Shown: positions 14,201 to 24,000 of the stretch, piece by piece
Numbering within the stretch: the stretch's first letter is position 1
Layout: the number at the start of each line of letters is the position of its first letter
Made by a program: the position numbers and the translations under genes
Notes under the pieces: model-generated
Told to the model about the DNA's origin: nothing
Databases searched by the model: none
The model's input: only the letters and a program-made list of their open reading frames with translations
Assembly (NCBI GenBank): GCA_964036195.1
Contig: OZ038457.1
Span: 14,287,147-14,351,146 of the forward strand
Length of the DNA stretch: 64,000 nucleotides
Reading direction: 5' to 3'
From: Sphaerolaimus hirsutus
Taxonomy: Eukaryota; Nematoda; Chromadorea; Monhysterida; Sphaerolaimidae

Positions 14201-14355
14201 GGAGCGAGTCGAGCGGCAGGGACGAGCCGCTGCAGCTGGCCGCGCCGCTCAGCCCTGAGCGCATCCGGCTGGCTTGCGCCGATACGCAGGTCCTGCCGCT
14301 GCTGCGCGGGGAGGGGCGAGGCCCGCCGCAGAAACAGTGGGTCGTGCAGCTGTGA
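1..14355 (+). CDS. XDH: Xanthine dehydrogenase/aldehyde oxidase family gene, 3' part, 20 exons
   Basis: Molybdo-flavoprotein hydroxylase that oxidises purines or aldehydes in the cytosol. Exons read from splice sites with matching phases: 1-101, 398-474, 564-773, 1428-1618, 2040-2271, 2528-2639, 2851-3023, 3261-3386, 3655-3894, 4173-4306, 4806-4981, 5850-6034, 7246-7391, 7472-7550, 7876-8100, 8178-8305, 8366-8489, 8644-8757, 8824-8964, 14128-14355. The 2Fe-2S domains lie upstream of the window. Family signatures seen: [57 protein letters not shown] in GGGFGGKE and GEPPLF favour XDH over aldehyde oxidase, but three substrate-pocket residues deviate, so substrate use is uncertain. Introns carry many inverted-repeat elements and the last holds an LTR retrotransposon. 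Confidence 0.93.
785..890 (+). mobile_element. Introner-family copy in XDH intron
   Basis: GTGCCAATCCCAGACC ... GGGACTGCCCC with CTG duplicated at 782-784 and 891-893. It sits inside a pre-existing intron, 11 bases after the exon 3 donor. The shortest copy seen (106 bp). Confidence 0.85.
1673..1766. mobile_element. CCGTATTT-type palindromic element in XDH intron
   Basis: CCGTATTTCCTC ... GAGGAAATACGG between TA dinucleotides. The inner arms carry runs of C and G. This is the smallest copy of the most frequent repeat family in the window. Confidence 0.8.
2350..2474. mobile_element. CCGTATTT-type palindromic element in XDH intron
   Basis: CCGTATATCCTCGAAAAAG at the left, GAGCATATACGG at the right, flanked by TA. 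Confidence 0.75.
2528..4981 (+). CDS. XDH: XDH exons 6-11: molybdopterin domain, first half
   Basis: Six exons: 2528-2639, 2851-3023, 3261-3386, 3655-3894, 4173-4306, 4806-4981. They contain [43 protein letters not shown] and GGGFGGKEN. The glutamate after GGK is the residue equivalent to Glu802 of bovine XDH, which aldehyde oxidases lack. Exon 10 must end at 4306, giving the junction AAFV-LRRPVR, the same length as AAYKTGHPVR in mammals. Introns hold inverted-repeat elements at 2350-2474 and 3040-3192. Confidence 0.92.
3040..3192. mobile_element. CCGTATTT-type palindromic element in XDH intron
   Basis: CCGTATATCCTTGAATA ... TATTCGAGGATATACGG, flanked by TA. Confidence 0.8.
5011..5782. repeat. 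Inverted-repeat element, TTGAGGCGTCTA type
   Basis: AATTGAGGCGTCTAATTCTA at the left; complementary ends at about 5640-5660 and again at 5763-5780. The interior holds repeated GGACTTGTCGACTTTTAG. It fills the XDH intron between exons 11 and 12. A weak relative is near 50340-50560. Confidence 0.7.
5850..8964 (+). CDS. XDH: XDH exons 12-19: molybdopterin domain, second half
   Basis: Exons 5850-6034, 7246-7391, 7472-7550, 7876-8100, 8178-8305, 8366-8489, 8644-8757, 8824-8964. They contain NTAFRGFG (equivalents of Arg912 and Phe914 kept), [50 protein letters not shown] and [13 protein letters not shown]. Unusual: the position of bovine Arg880 (DRALF) reads VCALM; the FGISFT segment with Phe1009 and Thr1010 reads FGIAYE; and RGFGGPQG reads RGFGKVQA. 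Exon 19 ends at a GT donor (8965). If not spliced, the frame stops at 9007-9009. Confidence 0.9.
6052..6828. repeat. Inverted-repeat region, CGCACACTCAAAAT type
   Basis: GCACACTCAAAATTTTCAAG occurs at 6061 and, in variant form, at 6533, with the complement (AAATTTTGAGTGTGCCGTGC) at the right end. The interior repeats GGGCGGTTCGAACG and TTCCGCC words. Probably two overlapping copies. Confidence 0.65.
6974..7158 (+). mobile_element. Introner-family copy in XDH intron
   Basis: GTACCAATCCCAGACC ... GGGACAGCACC, with CTG duplicated at 6971-6973 and 7159-7161. The interior is an inverted repeat of TGTCATGCAAAGTG-like words. The right end lies 87 bases before the acceptor of exon 13. Confidence 0.8.
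7586..7825. repeat. Palindromic repeat with GTTGACACA arms
   Basis: CCCACACGCTAGTTGACACA at the left and TGTGTCAACTAGTGTGTAGG at the right. Related palindromes lie at 18476-18587 and 37250-37295. Confidence 0.65.
9057..9079. repeat. CCCGA simple repeat
   Basis: Four to five tandem CCCGA units after TAGGGTTGGGAA, in the last XDH intron, 70 bases before the LTR element. Confidence 0.7.
9151..9694 (+). repeat. Left LTR (544 bp)
   Basis: Begins TGTTATGCCATCG and ends GCGGCCATAACA, with 7-bp terminal inverted repeats TGTTATG/CATAACA. It contains AATAAA at 9598-9603 in the sense direction and a perfect 9-bp hairpin (CCAGCCGAT / ATCGGCTGG) at 9478-9502. Short ORFs inside it are not genes. Confidence 0.95.
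9695..9712 (+). promoter_or_regulatory. Primer binding site of the LTR element
   Basis: TGGTGACTGTACTGGGAG begins immediately after the left LTR. TGG pairs with the CCA 3' end of a tRNA, the usual arrangement. I did not identify which tRNA matches. Confidence 0.7.
9708..10290 (+). other. Array of about ten hairpins in the retrotransposon 5' leader
   Basis: First a hairpin GGGAGCG / CGCTCCC (9708-9729). Then about nine copies of one stem-loop whose loop is near constant (CCACTGGGG) while the stem switches between two sequences. GATCAG/CTGATC type: 9799-9823, 9908-9932, 10227-10251. GTCGCTG/CAGCGAC type: 9840-9865, 9952-9977, 10015-10040, 10088-10113 and a variant at 10265-10290. A further variant with an outer GGCCGC/GCGGCC stem is at 10181-10215. 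Both arms change together, so the RNA fold appears to be selected. The position before gag suggests packaging, dimerisation or translation control; this is inference. Confidence 0.85.
10606..13263 (+). CDS. Retrotransposon Gag-protease polyprotein, 885 aa
   Basis: Start chosen at CCGCCATGT, the first ATG after the leader. The N-terminal 250 residues are low-complexity Pro/Ser/Thr-rich linker. Residues about 265-440 form a Gag capsid-like region ([11 protein letters not shown], then [11 protein letters not shown]). A zinc-knuckle-like cluster follows, C493, H498, H504 and C509 (CX4HX5HX4C), not the classic CCHC spacing. An aspartic protease active site LDSG lies at 641-644 ([10 protein letters not shown]). 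The last 100 residues are basic. No YxDD, RNase H or integrase motif occurs. The product would form particles and process itself, while replication enzymes would have to come from another element. Confidence 0.9.
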   Translation: MSQYTRAELEPIVESWVERTERQKLLRLLSVLLQFRVDNGEWPTISDPPRLGTGPLVRHVWKCMDLYFTDENIVLELVLDLKDQVPPGGIGDDPTPSQGITDQSAAALTMVDHLVNRLIQQLPLAIAQQLNSLSVPVHSATIQNVPVGSLSAPASATSPPNVIVSPNLGPTSGMTNRASSSTPPTSSADPVGDSTESRLQAISSAPGGLIGQIAAYVDQYVMVPADGFLSLVDALAQISPSDRMSGGHVATVASKQTSFNGDSSAPSGPFKFWLHNVALQALNVPPPYQHLFWTNVFQQCLKGSAQAHYISIRLDKRNTVLYVLDKLARVFRVDRKAHSVAEWYRISAKPTDSVATLYSRLCSTFHYISEQIDDSQREKMIGDKLFLEIGGMLPMSLWYPWREKWQDGQIELADVVGRLDITREENLHYRAEQNEQCNANRAPNPSNGGNAAWSNDPPAVAASRNASGRSGSQNDGWDRQSKFDPTTHQGPWCTYFMHRAPMPHEPAKCYLNPNSPAYRLDRAERARDFLQKAGKTEHDAWEKMRFECDQLNLKIDEHIYSAPKSDTEPTTNPNAKLTKNVSNPPSDSEPEPDDFETWFPSGYAAHKQMGCAMNPSSVRHASCDRPLAKVDFMGCTLTGTLDSGCEEGIIIEEHLLEDVWKHAQCNASTEKAKYRPYPDSGLGTAGKPIPGHHLALYKMHLLHTTPGGQQQSADIWAVVKRKPHFPRTSSPLLFGHEALYGTLKMNRTAISELQRLEANFVPKAMGESISACQSPTKGEMLTQSVVTKLSHRELAPITGIRKSHSSKPATLPRAKGSKVYGRPPRKKSATKCFYNSAKRVSPHVEFMLVNPGKSDGQLVTNPRGEPCMRRKHKARLSTSTQWNPG
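13552..14095 (+). repeat. Right LTR (544 bp)
   Basis: Same length and ends as the left LTR. Differences seen by eye: A/T in GTTGAGWTGG, A/G in GAACCRTTTTCG and C/G in GAACCSCGTTGG. It is preceded by the polypurine tract ATGGGAGGGG (13541-13550) and followed by the ATAC target duplicate. Confidence 0.95.
14128..14355 (+). CDS. XDH: XDH last exon with catalytic glutamate
   Basis: Encodes 75 residues then TGA. It opens with [20 protein letters not shown], continuing SSK of exon 19 exactly as [13 protein letters not shown] does in the family. The glutamate of GEPPLF corresponds to catalytic Glu1261 of bovine XDH. Acceptor AG is at 14126-14127; an alternative AG 18 bases upstream would add six residues that the family lacks. 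The exon lies only 32 bases downstream of the LTR retrotransposon's right end. Confidence 0.93.
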   Translation, partial: AIGEPPLFLGASVFFAIRRAIISARSESSGRDEPLQLAAPLSPERIRLACADTQVLPLLRGEGRGPPQKQWVVQL

Positions 14356-14799
14356 TTGAGTGATTGTGTGGGTGCGCTGAAAGTGAGCGTTTGCGTTTTC
14401 GCGTGAGTAAATAGAAGTGCGGAAATGGGATATTTACCGAGCGTGACGCATTTGAAGGGTAACTAAATTAGCCCCGCGTACACATTGAGCGAAGGATTAC
14501 AAATTCCATTTTCAAATTATGTGTCCCTTAATTCCAAAAATTACGATTTTATTTTCAAAATAATGCAAAACCAAAACGTTCAAATACGTAAACAAAATGT
14601 TCAGTGTACGGTGTGACTGTGACTGTGACTGTATTTAAAGATTTTTATTTTTATTTCCAAATAACGATTCTTCGTGTTGTTTGTTTACTCATGCCTTTGC
14701 CGCTTACAGCACATTGAATATATCCCAGAAAGACATGATTTCACGGCATCTAGCTCTGCTCAATATCCCCACAAAATAACACATTAAAATTACCGCCTG

Positions 14800-14999
14800 G
14801 AGGCAGTCCCAGATCCTGTAAAGTGTAAAGTAAAAGTCATATAGAATGTCAATCAAAACAAAAAAGAAAACATTTTATTGAACTTCGCATGACAATTTAC
14901 ACATTACTTTACATTTATCATGACAATTGACACTTTGCATGACATTTTACATGACATATTTGCCACTTTACTACACTTTACAGGGTCTGAGATTGGCAC
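14800..14999 (-). mobile_element. Introner-family copy, reverse orientation, downstream of XDH
   Basis: GAGGCAGTCCCAGATCC at the left and ATTGGCAC at the right, i.e. the element read on the minus strand. Flanks are CTG and CAA, so the target duplication is imperfect. It lies between XDH and the unknown gene and in this orientation cannot serve as an intron for either. Confidence 0.7.
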
Positions 15000-15679
15000 C
15001 AAAATGGTAAAAATCTGTCATGCGCATATTTATATTTACTTTCGGTTGCGTAACTCAACATTCTTGTGTTCGGTGCCAGACATTCTAAGATGTAAATGCG
15101 CAGAAAACATCAAATATTCAGTTATTAAGTGGTAAATATTATACTCAATGAAACTACAGAAATCTCCCGATTTTTTATTTCTGAAAACAATGTGCTGCCC
15201 AAACACCGACCGAACAAATTTCGCATATAGACAAATTATTGGCGCACCACACACGTACATTTTTAGCCGTTCGTTCGAACGTTTGAACGATATCCGTACT
15301 AAAAAGCGGGAAAAAAGTTCGGCCTTGATGCGAATTGCTTTGAGAACCATGACTTTTTTGATGGGCCTGTTTTTTCTTCCAAAAAGACGAATTTTTTGAA
15401 GATGGGTACCTATGTATTCTGCTTGCGCGTCCAAAAAACGCTCATGTTTTCGACATCTGTTCGGATTTCCCCACTATTATTTATTTTTGGCCGATAACTG
15501 ACAGTTTCTCTTTCCTAACAGCCAACACCCCCATTTCAGTTCCATTTTGTTGTATAAATTCAGTTCTACGCGCGCATCAGTCCCAAAGTGAAAAGTCATT
15601 GTCAAAATTACCCACTTCAAAGTAACCGCATTACCGAACTGGTGCGGACTGTAGTTGACGGATATCGCTTTTTGTGAAG

Positions 15680-18071
15680 ATGCCCGAGAAGCCCGACGAC
15701 GATGGCTGGGTGGCGGTGCAGCGGCGTGGAAAGTGAGTCGCGTCGATTTCAGGGTTCGATGGTTGTGTAAACATGTTTGTGGTATGTCTATGGACATGCG
15801 GGTCCATTGTCATGTAAACCCGGTGTCGTGTATTTTGGGGGGTATTGGCATGGCACAGGGGTTAGCGGCTGCTGGTTTACATGAAGAGTAGAGTACATGC
15901 TAAGGCAGTAGGGCATGCCCACTCTCATTGTTATTGACACTGTTGAAAATTGAAAAACCAAGTCAGTTGTTATGCATTTCAGTTTTTCAATTTTTCTATG
16001 AGTAATGCCATCAAAACAGTGACAGAAACAATGCGAGTGGGCACGTACTGTGCTCCTAGCTATGTACACTACCTTTTTACCGTTTCTATTTCATTTGGTT
16101 CCGCAACTACATCACAATTAGCAACTTGTACCAATGTGATACTTCGAGTCGCACCATTACCCTGCATAGATACTATATGACCGTTGTGTGTGAAAAAATG
16201 AACCACTACGTACACTCGATACCTAATAGTCATGTATAGAACGAGAAAAGGAGAAATAAATACACCTAAATGATCACATGTTAATCACTGGGATGTTTGT
16301 GTAGACGTCACCATCCACTGCGAGGAGAGTTTTTGTGGGACTGCCGGCGCAGAAAGACAAGTGTCGGTGTATTTATTGTCATTTTTTATCCAATCAAAAA
16401 AGATTTTATATTTCCGTATCACCCAAACACAATTTTATGCTTTTTTTATAATGTCCATTCGGATGAGACCATTTGGTGCACCCACTTGTTGTGCTGCGCC
16501 ATGCAGCACCTATCCATGGTGTAGTTGATGTGCTCATGGATTCTCGCTCGGTGTGACTGGCATCTGTCACCACTTAATAACCATGATATTTTTTCTTTAG
16601 TACTCACCGTTGGATCAACGGCTTGGCATGTGCATCCAGAAGTGTCCATCAAAATATACATACGTTTCTTCGATCGAATATGCTTGCATGCTCCCAGCAT
16701 GTGTTCTAGTGTCAGATTCGGTCGGTCTTTGTGTGTCCCACAAAAGTTACATTCCAGCATTATGTTTTTCGGGTATTGCACGCAATTATAGCGTGCCTGT
16801 AACCACCTTGGATACTTACCAGAGACTGTATTTAGTCGCAATGTATCAGCATCATGATCCAAAAGTCTGAACCGTTGACTATTATGACCCTTTGTTCTAG
16901 TTAGGCAGTTCCGTTTTAAATTTTCATTGCTATGTTTTTTCAGCATGCCTTTACTCAAGGCGGACGGATGTGTGCCTGGTCGAATTTCATCCATAAACAT
17001 TTTTGCTCTCTCTGGTATGGTGGCTCCCATGCAAAATCGCGTGTTTGAGCGTCGTGTCGGGTTTTGTGATAAATATTCATATGCATGCTTCAACAAGTCA
17101 CTTTTATCTTGTAAATTTAGATACCTGTTATAGTTTATTGTATGCCGTTTTAAGCGGTGCAAGGGAAGCACCCCGCCTAGGTCCAACAGCAATGCGTCAG
17201 TGCAGGTGTTGACCGGGAGTTGACTAGCTGCTTTCACCGTTTGCAAGTAAATAGCATCAATACCCTCTGTAGTCATTTTTCTAGCCCCTACAACATCAAG
17301 ACCGTATAATACTGCACTCTCTACATACGATTTCCAAACATTGTTGGCGTTCCTTCAATGTGAACCCGCTGCCGCTAACCCACGTGCCAGGGCAATATCC
17401 CCTAAAATACATGACTGCCGGGTCTACATGACGAGTGGCACAGTTTTTAAATATTTTTTTTATTTTAGGAGTTATGAATTAGATCTTGACCGGTACCGAT
17501 TCACGCGGTTTTATGTTATTGTTTTTACGCGTTTATAGGCGCCGGCGCGTAGCCCCGCAGCAGCAGACATCGTCCAGACAGCAGACAGCAGCAGGTCCAG
17601 CGCAGCAGAGCCTGGTGGCACACTCGTCGGCGATGCACCGAGCTGCAGGGAAGCCGATATCACCACTACCAGAGCAGCGCAAAACGACGCCGGAACGGAC
17701 CAGCGTCGCGACGGCCGGCCCAGGTGCCAGTCACAGACCCTGTAAAATGTCAAATGTCATGCAAAGTGTCAAAGGTCACGCAAAATACCCCGGCATGGCA
17801 AACGTTTGCTATTTTACCGCGCATTTTACGTGACTTTTGATACATTGCATGACATTTTACACGGTCTGGGACTGCCCCCAGAGTTCACGCGGCCGCCGCG
17901 CCCAGTGTCACCAGTCGCGCCGCCGCGCGGTGTCCTATCCACCGATCAGTCGTCGAGAACGTTGCACGAACACGCATCCCCCCTCAAACAGGATGCAGTG
18001 CCGTTGCCAGATGACACTGGACAGGACCGGCTGCAAGAGCCACCAGTTCCTGCAATGAACTACGCGTTGGT
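15680..18071 (+). CDS. Unknown gene, N-terminal exons 1-3
   Basis: Exon 1 begins MPEKPDDDGWVAVQRRGK and ends at a strong GTGAGT donor (15733). The DGWxxVxRRGK pattern is common at the start of disordered regions and does not identify a family. Exon 2 (17539-17723) is RRRVAPQQQTSSRQQ... and exon 3 (17882-18071) is EFTRPPRPVSPVAPPRG.... Exons 2 and 3 are separated only by one introner copy, and removing it keeps the frame (P-E-F). The exon 3 donor is unsure: TTGGT|GTTCAA gives the right phase for the next exon but is weak. Confidence 0.75.
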
Positions 18072-21000
18072 GTTCAAACAGGCACCCTATTTCCTCGAAT
18101 AACTCCCCCCTTGAATTACTCCACCCTCAAAGACTTCTGACGAAATAATAACTCCCCTGGGGCCTTATTTGAGGATATATGGTAGGTAAATATGTAATCA
18201 TTGTCTAATAAAGTCTAATCTTTGTCTTAACTTTTACCAGTTCTGCCGCGTCGGCGGCGCTCATCCGGCCGGCCAACTTGTCACCGTGGGACCAGCAAAT
18301 TGCGCAGCGGCGTGCCGTTCCCGAAGTATTCAACCAAGACGAACGTGCCACTCCTGCAGAGTTCGCCGATCCGGCACGGCCAACCGAGCGGCAAGAGCCC
18401 ACTGAGTACGCGCCTCAATTCCGTCGATCTCTCGATGTTGTGGGCCGGCGAGGTGGGATAAATAGCCGGGCTTTTGGGCCCACACACACTAGTTGACATC
18501 AAACTAGTTGACATCATTTATTTGTGTGTTATTCAGTTGACATTCAGTTAACATTTATTTGCGTTGTCAACTACTGTGTGTGGGCCCGTTATCCCTTACA
18601 CAACGAATAAATACGAACGTGCAATGCAGAATCGATGGGCTGTCTGTCCACGACCACGAGCGCTCACTATTCGCCGCCGAGTCCGCGCTACGCGGCGTCG
18701 CACAGCGGCGGCCTGCAGCCGCACTCGACCGCCAGCGGCACGGGCGCCAACTCGACCAGCTACCGCGACAGGCAGCCCATGCTGGCGCTCACGCCGCTGC
18801 CCGCCCACAAGAACGCGCCCGTGATCTACTGCGCCGAGGCGGTCGTCATCCGCATAAAGGCGCGTCTGGTTTTCGATCGTTTTTTTGTGGTATTTGTGTA
18901 TTTCCTATATACCGTATTTTCCCGAATTAATTTTTTCGTTGGACTTTTTATAGGGGGGAGGGGACTATTCGAGGGGGGATTATTTAAGGGGAGGAATTAT
19001 TATTTCATCAAAATTTTGAAAGCACAGTTGTATCAACTCATTCCACAAAATATGCTTTATTAACACAATGGCATGCCATTTTTGTTCAAATCGTACAGAA
19101 CAAATAGATAATATTTATGCTAAAGTGGGGAACTATTCAAGGGGGTGTTTTTTTCTCACTCGCCTTACAGGGGGAATTTTTCAAAAGAAGGAACCATAAA
19201 GGGGGATTTTTCATGCAAATACGGTAGGTACAGTATGTATTTACATATTACAGGAACATTTCGGTCATTGCTGGGCACCGCAGTACGGCCGCATATTTTT
19301 CACCGAAAACAACCTGGTGGCCAGCGAGCGAACGTATCGCAACCTGGACCAAGTGCCTCCCGGTGCGGTGTGAATGCTCCACTTAGGGACACTTCCGCAA
19401 GTTGCCAAGTGACAATTGATGCGGTAGGTAAAGTTCTCGGTGGTATGTCGAGCTATATGTAAAGATCCTGTAATAAGTAAAACATTTTCATTTACTACTT
19501 TCATTTACTTCATTTACTCGCAAATTTATTTGTCACTTGATTTACAAAATTACACGATAATTACAAAATTGTCCCACCACATATCGTATTTACTGACACT
19601 TCTCAATTTGCGGGATCCTCACAACAATAACGTGCACTTTCAACTAGCATCTGCATTTCGCGCCCAGGAACATCGGCGCGCGTGTGGGCAACCAACAATG
19701 TAAGCGAATATCAACACGACGAAGGGTCATCTTTCCCCGACATCAAATGGAAGGCGCTTAAAGTTGAGATCGAGATGCACAGGTCCGATCTAAAATTGCG
19801 AAGTAAAAAAACCGTGTTTCGCCAGGCTAAACACATAAAGAAGTAGATACGATGCAAATCACTGCTTCAACTGACCCAGAGATCAAATTGTTCTACCTTT
19901 TTCTCACATTTTTATCGTCGGACATTTGGTGCCAGTACCTAGACCTGTAAAGTGGCATTAGGGTTCAAACGGGATTGACTTTTCGGGATCGGGATCGGGA
20001 TTGGTTTTTTGAGATTTCGGGATCGGGATCGGGATCGGGATTGGCCGGGATTGGGGTCACGGGATCGGGATCGGGAATGGCATTTTTTCGGGATCGGGAT
20101 TGGGGTGTAGGGATAGAGATTTTGGCCAATGTTCTGGCATCCACAGGTGTTCATAAAGGTCTCAAAACACTGTTGGATGCCAGAAACGTGGTATAAAATG
20201 GACGCTGGGGGTTTTTCGTTTACATTTTTGCATGCAAAAACCTCATTTTTTCACTTTATATAATTTTACTGATTTTTCCGGGATCGGGATCCCGGACTTG
20301 GGAGTTTCTCGGGATCGGGATTTGAAAATTTTCGGGATCGGGATCGGGACTGCAAAATCCCGGAATTTCACAGGATCCGGGATCGGGATCGGGATCCCGT
20401 TTGAACCCTAAGTGGCATGTAAAATATCATACAAATTTGTCAATTGTCATGCAAACTATAAAAATTTCAGTAAAATCGATTCATTTTTGTTTTGCTTCAC
20501 ATGTTACATGACATTTGACACTGAACTTGACACTTGAGGGCTCGGGACTAACCCCCTGTAGTGCATGTCTCCTTCACTCAAAAACGTGCCCTCGTGCAGA
20601 AGATCGCCGCTGGTGCGCGAGGGATGCGGCTGCGTGACCCGAGCCCATGGCGGCTTTGGTTTCTTGGAGACGGCGGGCGATGAGCTGACCCTGTTTGTGC
20701 CCGGCTTCGCTGCCACGAACAACATGCGCGGGCCCCGGGCCGGCTACCAAATGCCCGACTTGGAAGCCACGCTGACTCACTTTCTCGCCATACCGAACCC
20801 TGTAAGGTCTTCTATCGTCTGCAAAACTTTACATAAATCTATCATTTAAAAAAATTTATCACCATTAACATACATTTATCTAACGTATTTGTTCGAAGTA
20901 CACCCTTGAATAAACCCCATCGAAATGCCCTCCGCCCGAAATGATGTAACCCCTGATCGCTCACATCCGGCCATGAGCAATTTTTTACAAAAAAATTCCC

Positions 21001-24000
21001 ACCCCCGAACTAGACTTTTCAGCCAGATTTGCCGACTTTTCAGCCATGAAAAATAACGTACAAAAAATAACCGCCCTGGGGGGTTTTCGAGGAAATACGG
21101 TAGTTGTCGTCACTTTCTATTCTATATTCTCGTACTGCAGTAGCTTTTTTCAGAAAAAGAAGTTCGAGAACCTGTTTGTGATTGCGCTGCACCCAGTGGA
21201 CCCGCAGTCGTGTGGAAACTGTGTCAATAGCAGCGGTTTGTCATACTTTGGAAAATCACAGCGTTTGCGTTCACGATGAACAGGGTTCTCCTGGATTTTG
21301 ACTTCGCGGGGGTTTAGATGGATAGAAAATTACTCCTCCGAAGGGATATATGAAAAAAAAATTGTGTTGGGAGTTTCACAGTGTAGAAAGTAGAAGATGA
21401 AAAATCCTGAAAAATAGTCAGAAATTGGGTTAAAAGGCCAAAAATAGGTTTAATTAGATAGCTAAAAGTAGGTATATCTTTACAAGAACGTAGCCTGGAG
21501 GGGGGGTAGGGTGGCCGGGGGATCCCCCGCCACCCCCATTGGAGACCACCCTCACGGTTAAGCTGTGTGCGTTTCAGGAATGCACTGGCTGTGCCCGTCG
21601 GGCAGGGACGACTACGAGCAGACGCAGCTGAACGCCGACGTCTCCACCGACAGCGTAGCGGCTGCGGCTCCCGTGCCTGTCGATGAGTGCCCCTCGCAGG
21701 ATGGTGCGTGCTTTCCTGGGAAACGCTATACTTGACACTGTTAAGTACTTATACATGGTCGGGCTGAAAAGTCCCCGGGCAGTGCTCGCCATTCGCGCTA
21801 GGGGTAAGCTACGGTCATAAAATGTTAACACGTTAATATATCAGGTGTTTTGAGTTTTCACCCAAAATTTCAGTCCTCTAGCTCCACCCACTGTGGGACT
21901 GGTGGGGTTACAATTTCGGTCATTTTGTACTGATGTACAAATGGTGCTCTAGCTGAATGCTGCTTTAAGTTGTGATCATGAAACTTTGGCTAGTGTGAGC
22001 CACCAGTGTTGGTAATGTGCTGATAGTATTCAACACTTTCATCAACATCGTTGCTATCAAGGTAAAATCAATATGCAGATCACGGGTGATGTGCAAGAAA
22101 TGTGGGAACTGTGATGGATGTTTTTGGTGATCATCTGAGATCATGTTGTAATGCAATGATTTGAATGTTGTTTTGAAATGTGCAGTTAGTGGGTTATGTG
22201 TTTAAAATTTCTCTATGTTTCATTACTAATCTGTAGTGGACACATTACCTGTGTTCAACAACAGTGTGCATGCAAAATGCATCCTGTATTAACCACTTTT
22301 TGAGAAGGAGAGACAGAATGATGAATTTGGTAGTGAGAGTAGTGACAGTAATGACAATATGAACTAGACTTATGATATCATAGCTAATGTTGGTTAGTGC
22401 TGGCACATTGCCAACACTGGTGGCTTACACTAGCAAAAGATTCATGATCACAACTTAAAGCAGCATTCAGCTAGAGCACCATTTGTACATCAGTTCAAAA
22501 TGACCGAAATTGTAACCCCCACAGTTCCACAGTGGGTGGAGCTAGAAGGGTGAAATTTTGGGTGAAAACTCAAAACACCTGATATATTAACGTGTTAAAA
22601 TGTTATGACCGTAGCTTATCCCTAGCGCGAATGGCGAGCACTGCCCGGGGACTTTTCAGCCCGACCATGTACATTATACTTTTGCAAAACACCGTGACGA
22701 GAGTGTCCACCTCCCTACTCACAACTATAGCCAAGAGATTTCGTATTGTTGGCACACACTGGATGTCAACTGGTTTTGGTGTTAACTCGATTAGGAAGGT
22801 AGCAGGACAATTTTCAAGTCGAAGAGGAATTAATATTGCAGTCGCTTAAATAGGAATTTGAACACGTTTCGCAACGCAACAACTAAAATCTTTATGAAAG
22901 TGTGTGTGTAGCGGCATTATGAAAAACATCGTATAAAACACCGTGTATTGTAAATAAGGTACCTATGTTCGCATATGTAGTAATGTTGTCATCATCTTGA
23001 GAATTGTGAAAAATTTAAATAAAATTTTTTATATGCGAGTACATATTCATAAAAATCTAAAATGCGAACCACGTCAAATCGCCCCATTCCATCATCAGCT
23101 ATTTCCTTTTAACTACCCTGACGCATGCAGACGAGGAGTTCACCAGTGTCCTCCAATTCGGCGACTATCCGTACGACGTGATGGCCGTGGTCGACCAGCA
23201 CGATGTGCCCATCGCTCGCAACGACCCTCTGGTGCCCCCCGACGACCACTTACTCGAGGCCATCAAAGGCGCCATCCAACAGCATCCGGGTAATTTTTAC
23301 ATGTGAAATCAAATGGCCTACTTGCTAGAGGTCGACGAAGCGTACCACCATACGGTGTCAAATAGGTTGCCCGTTTTCCGCGTGAATTTTTGTTTACATT
23401 TCCGCTTTCCGTGTTCCGGCAGCTGAAATTTTTTTAACCTTTCCGTTTTCCAGCAGCCGAAAATGGTTTACCCTTCCGTTTTCCGTCAAAAATATTTTCT
23501 TGAGACCCTAACAAGAACCGCCAACGCCCAGGTGCCCAATATGATGGGGTAATTTTGCTGCGGTTGCCAGAGCAGAAGATTCTGGTGATCTGCTGCACGG
23601 TGGCAACGAGTCCCGGAGTCCTGCCCGCGGTGTTGCCTGTGGAATATGATGCCTCAACTTTGACGCCGGACGGTAAATGCATAACTGTTGTATACATACA
23701 TGTAAATATTCACTTATGTAAATACCTATTATACTTAAGCATTTTTAGTGGTGGTCTATTTGACGTAAGCCTACTACTCATGTAAACCCGCTAGTCATAT
23801 AGACCCCCCAGTCATGTAGACCCCCCATTTATGTAGACCCACAATCATGTATTTTAGAGGATTACAAAGGTACGGGGAATTAGCGGCAGTGGATTCAAAT
23901 AATTTGAGAGTACATAGCGCAGGCCGCAGTGCATGTGCACTCGCATTTTTCGCTCTTTTGATGACTCAATTATTATTGAAAAACTCAAATGCGTGACAAC

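Noticed and set aside
18241-18452. Alternative open frame LPRRRRSSGRPTC in exon 4 of the unknown gene
   Set aside because: It would not match the phase needed by exon 5, while the SPWDQQ frame does.
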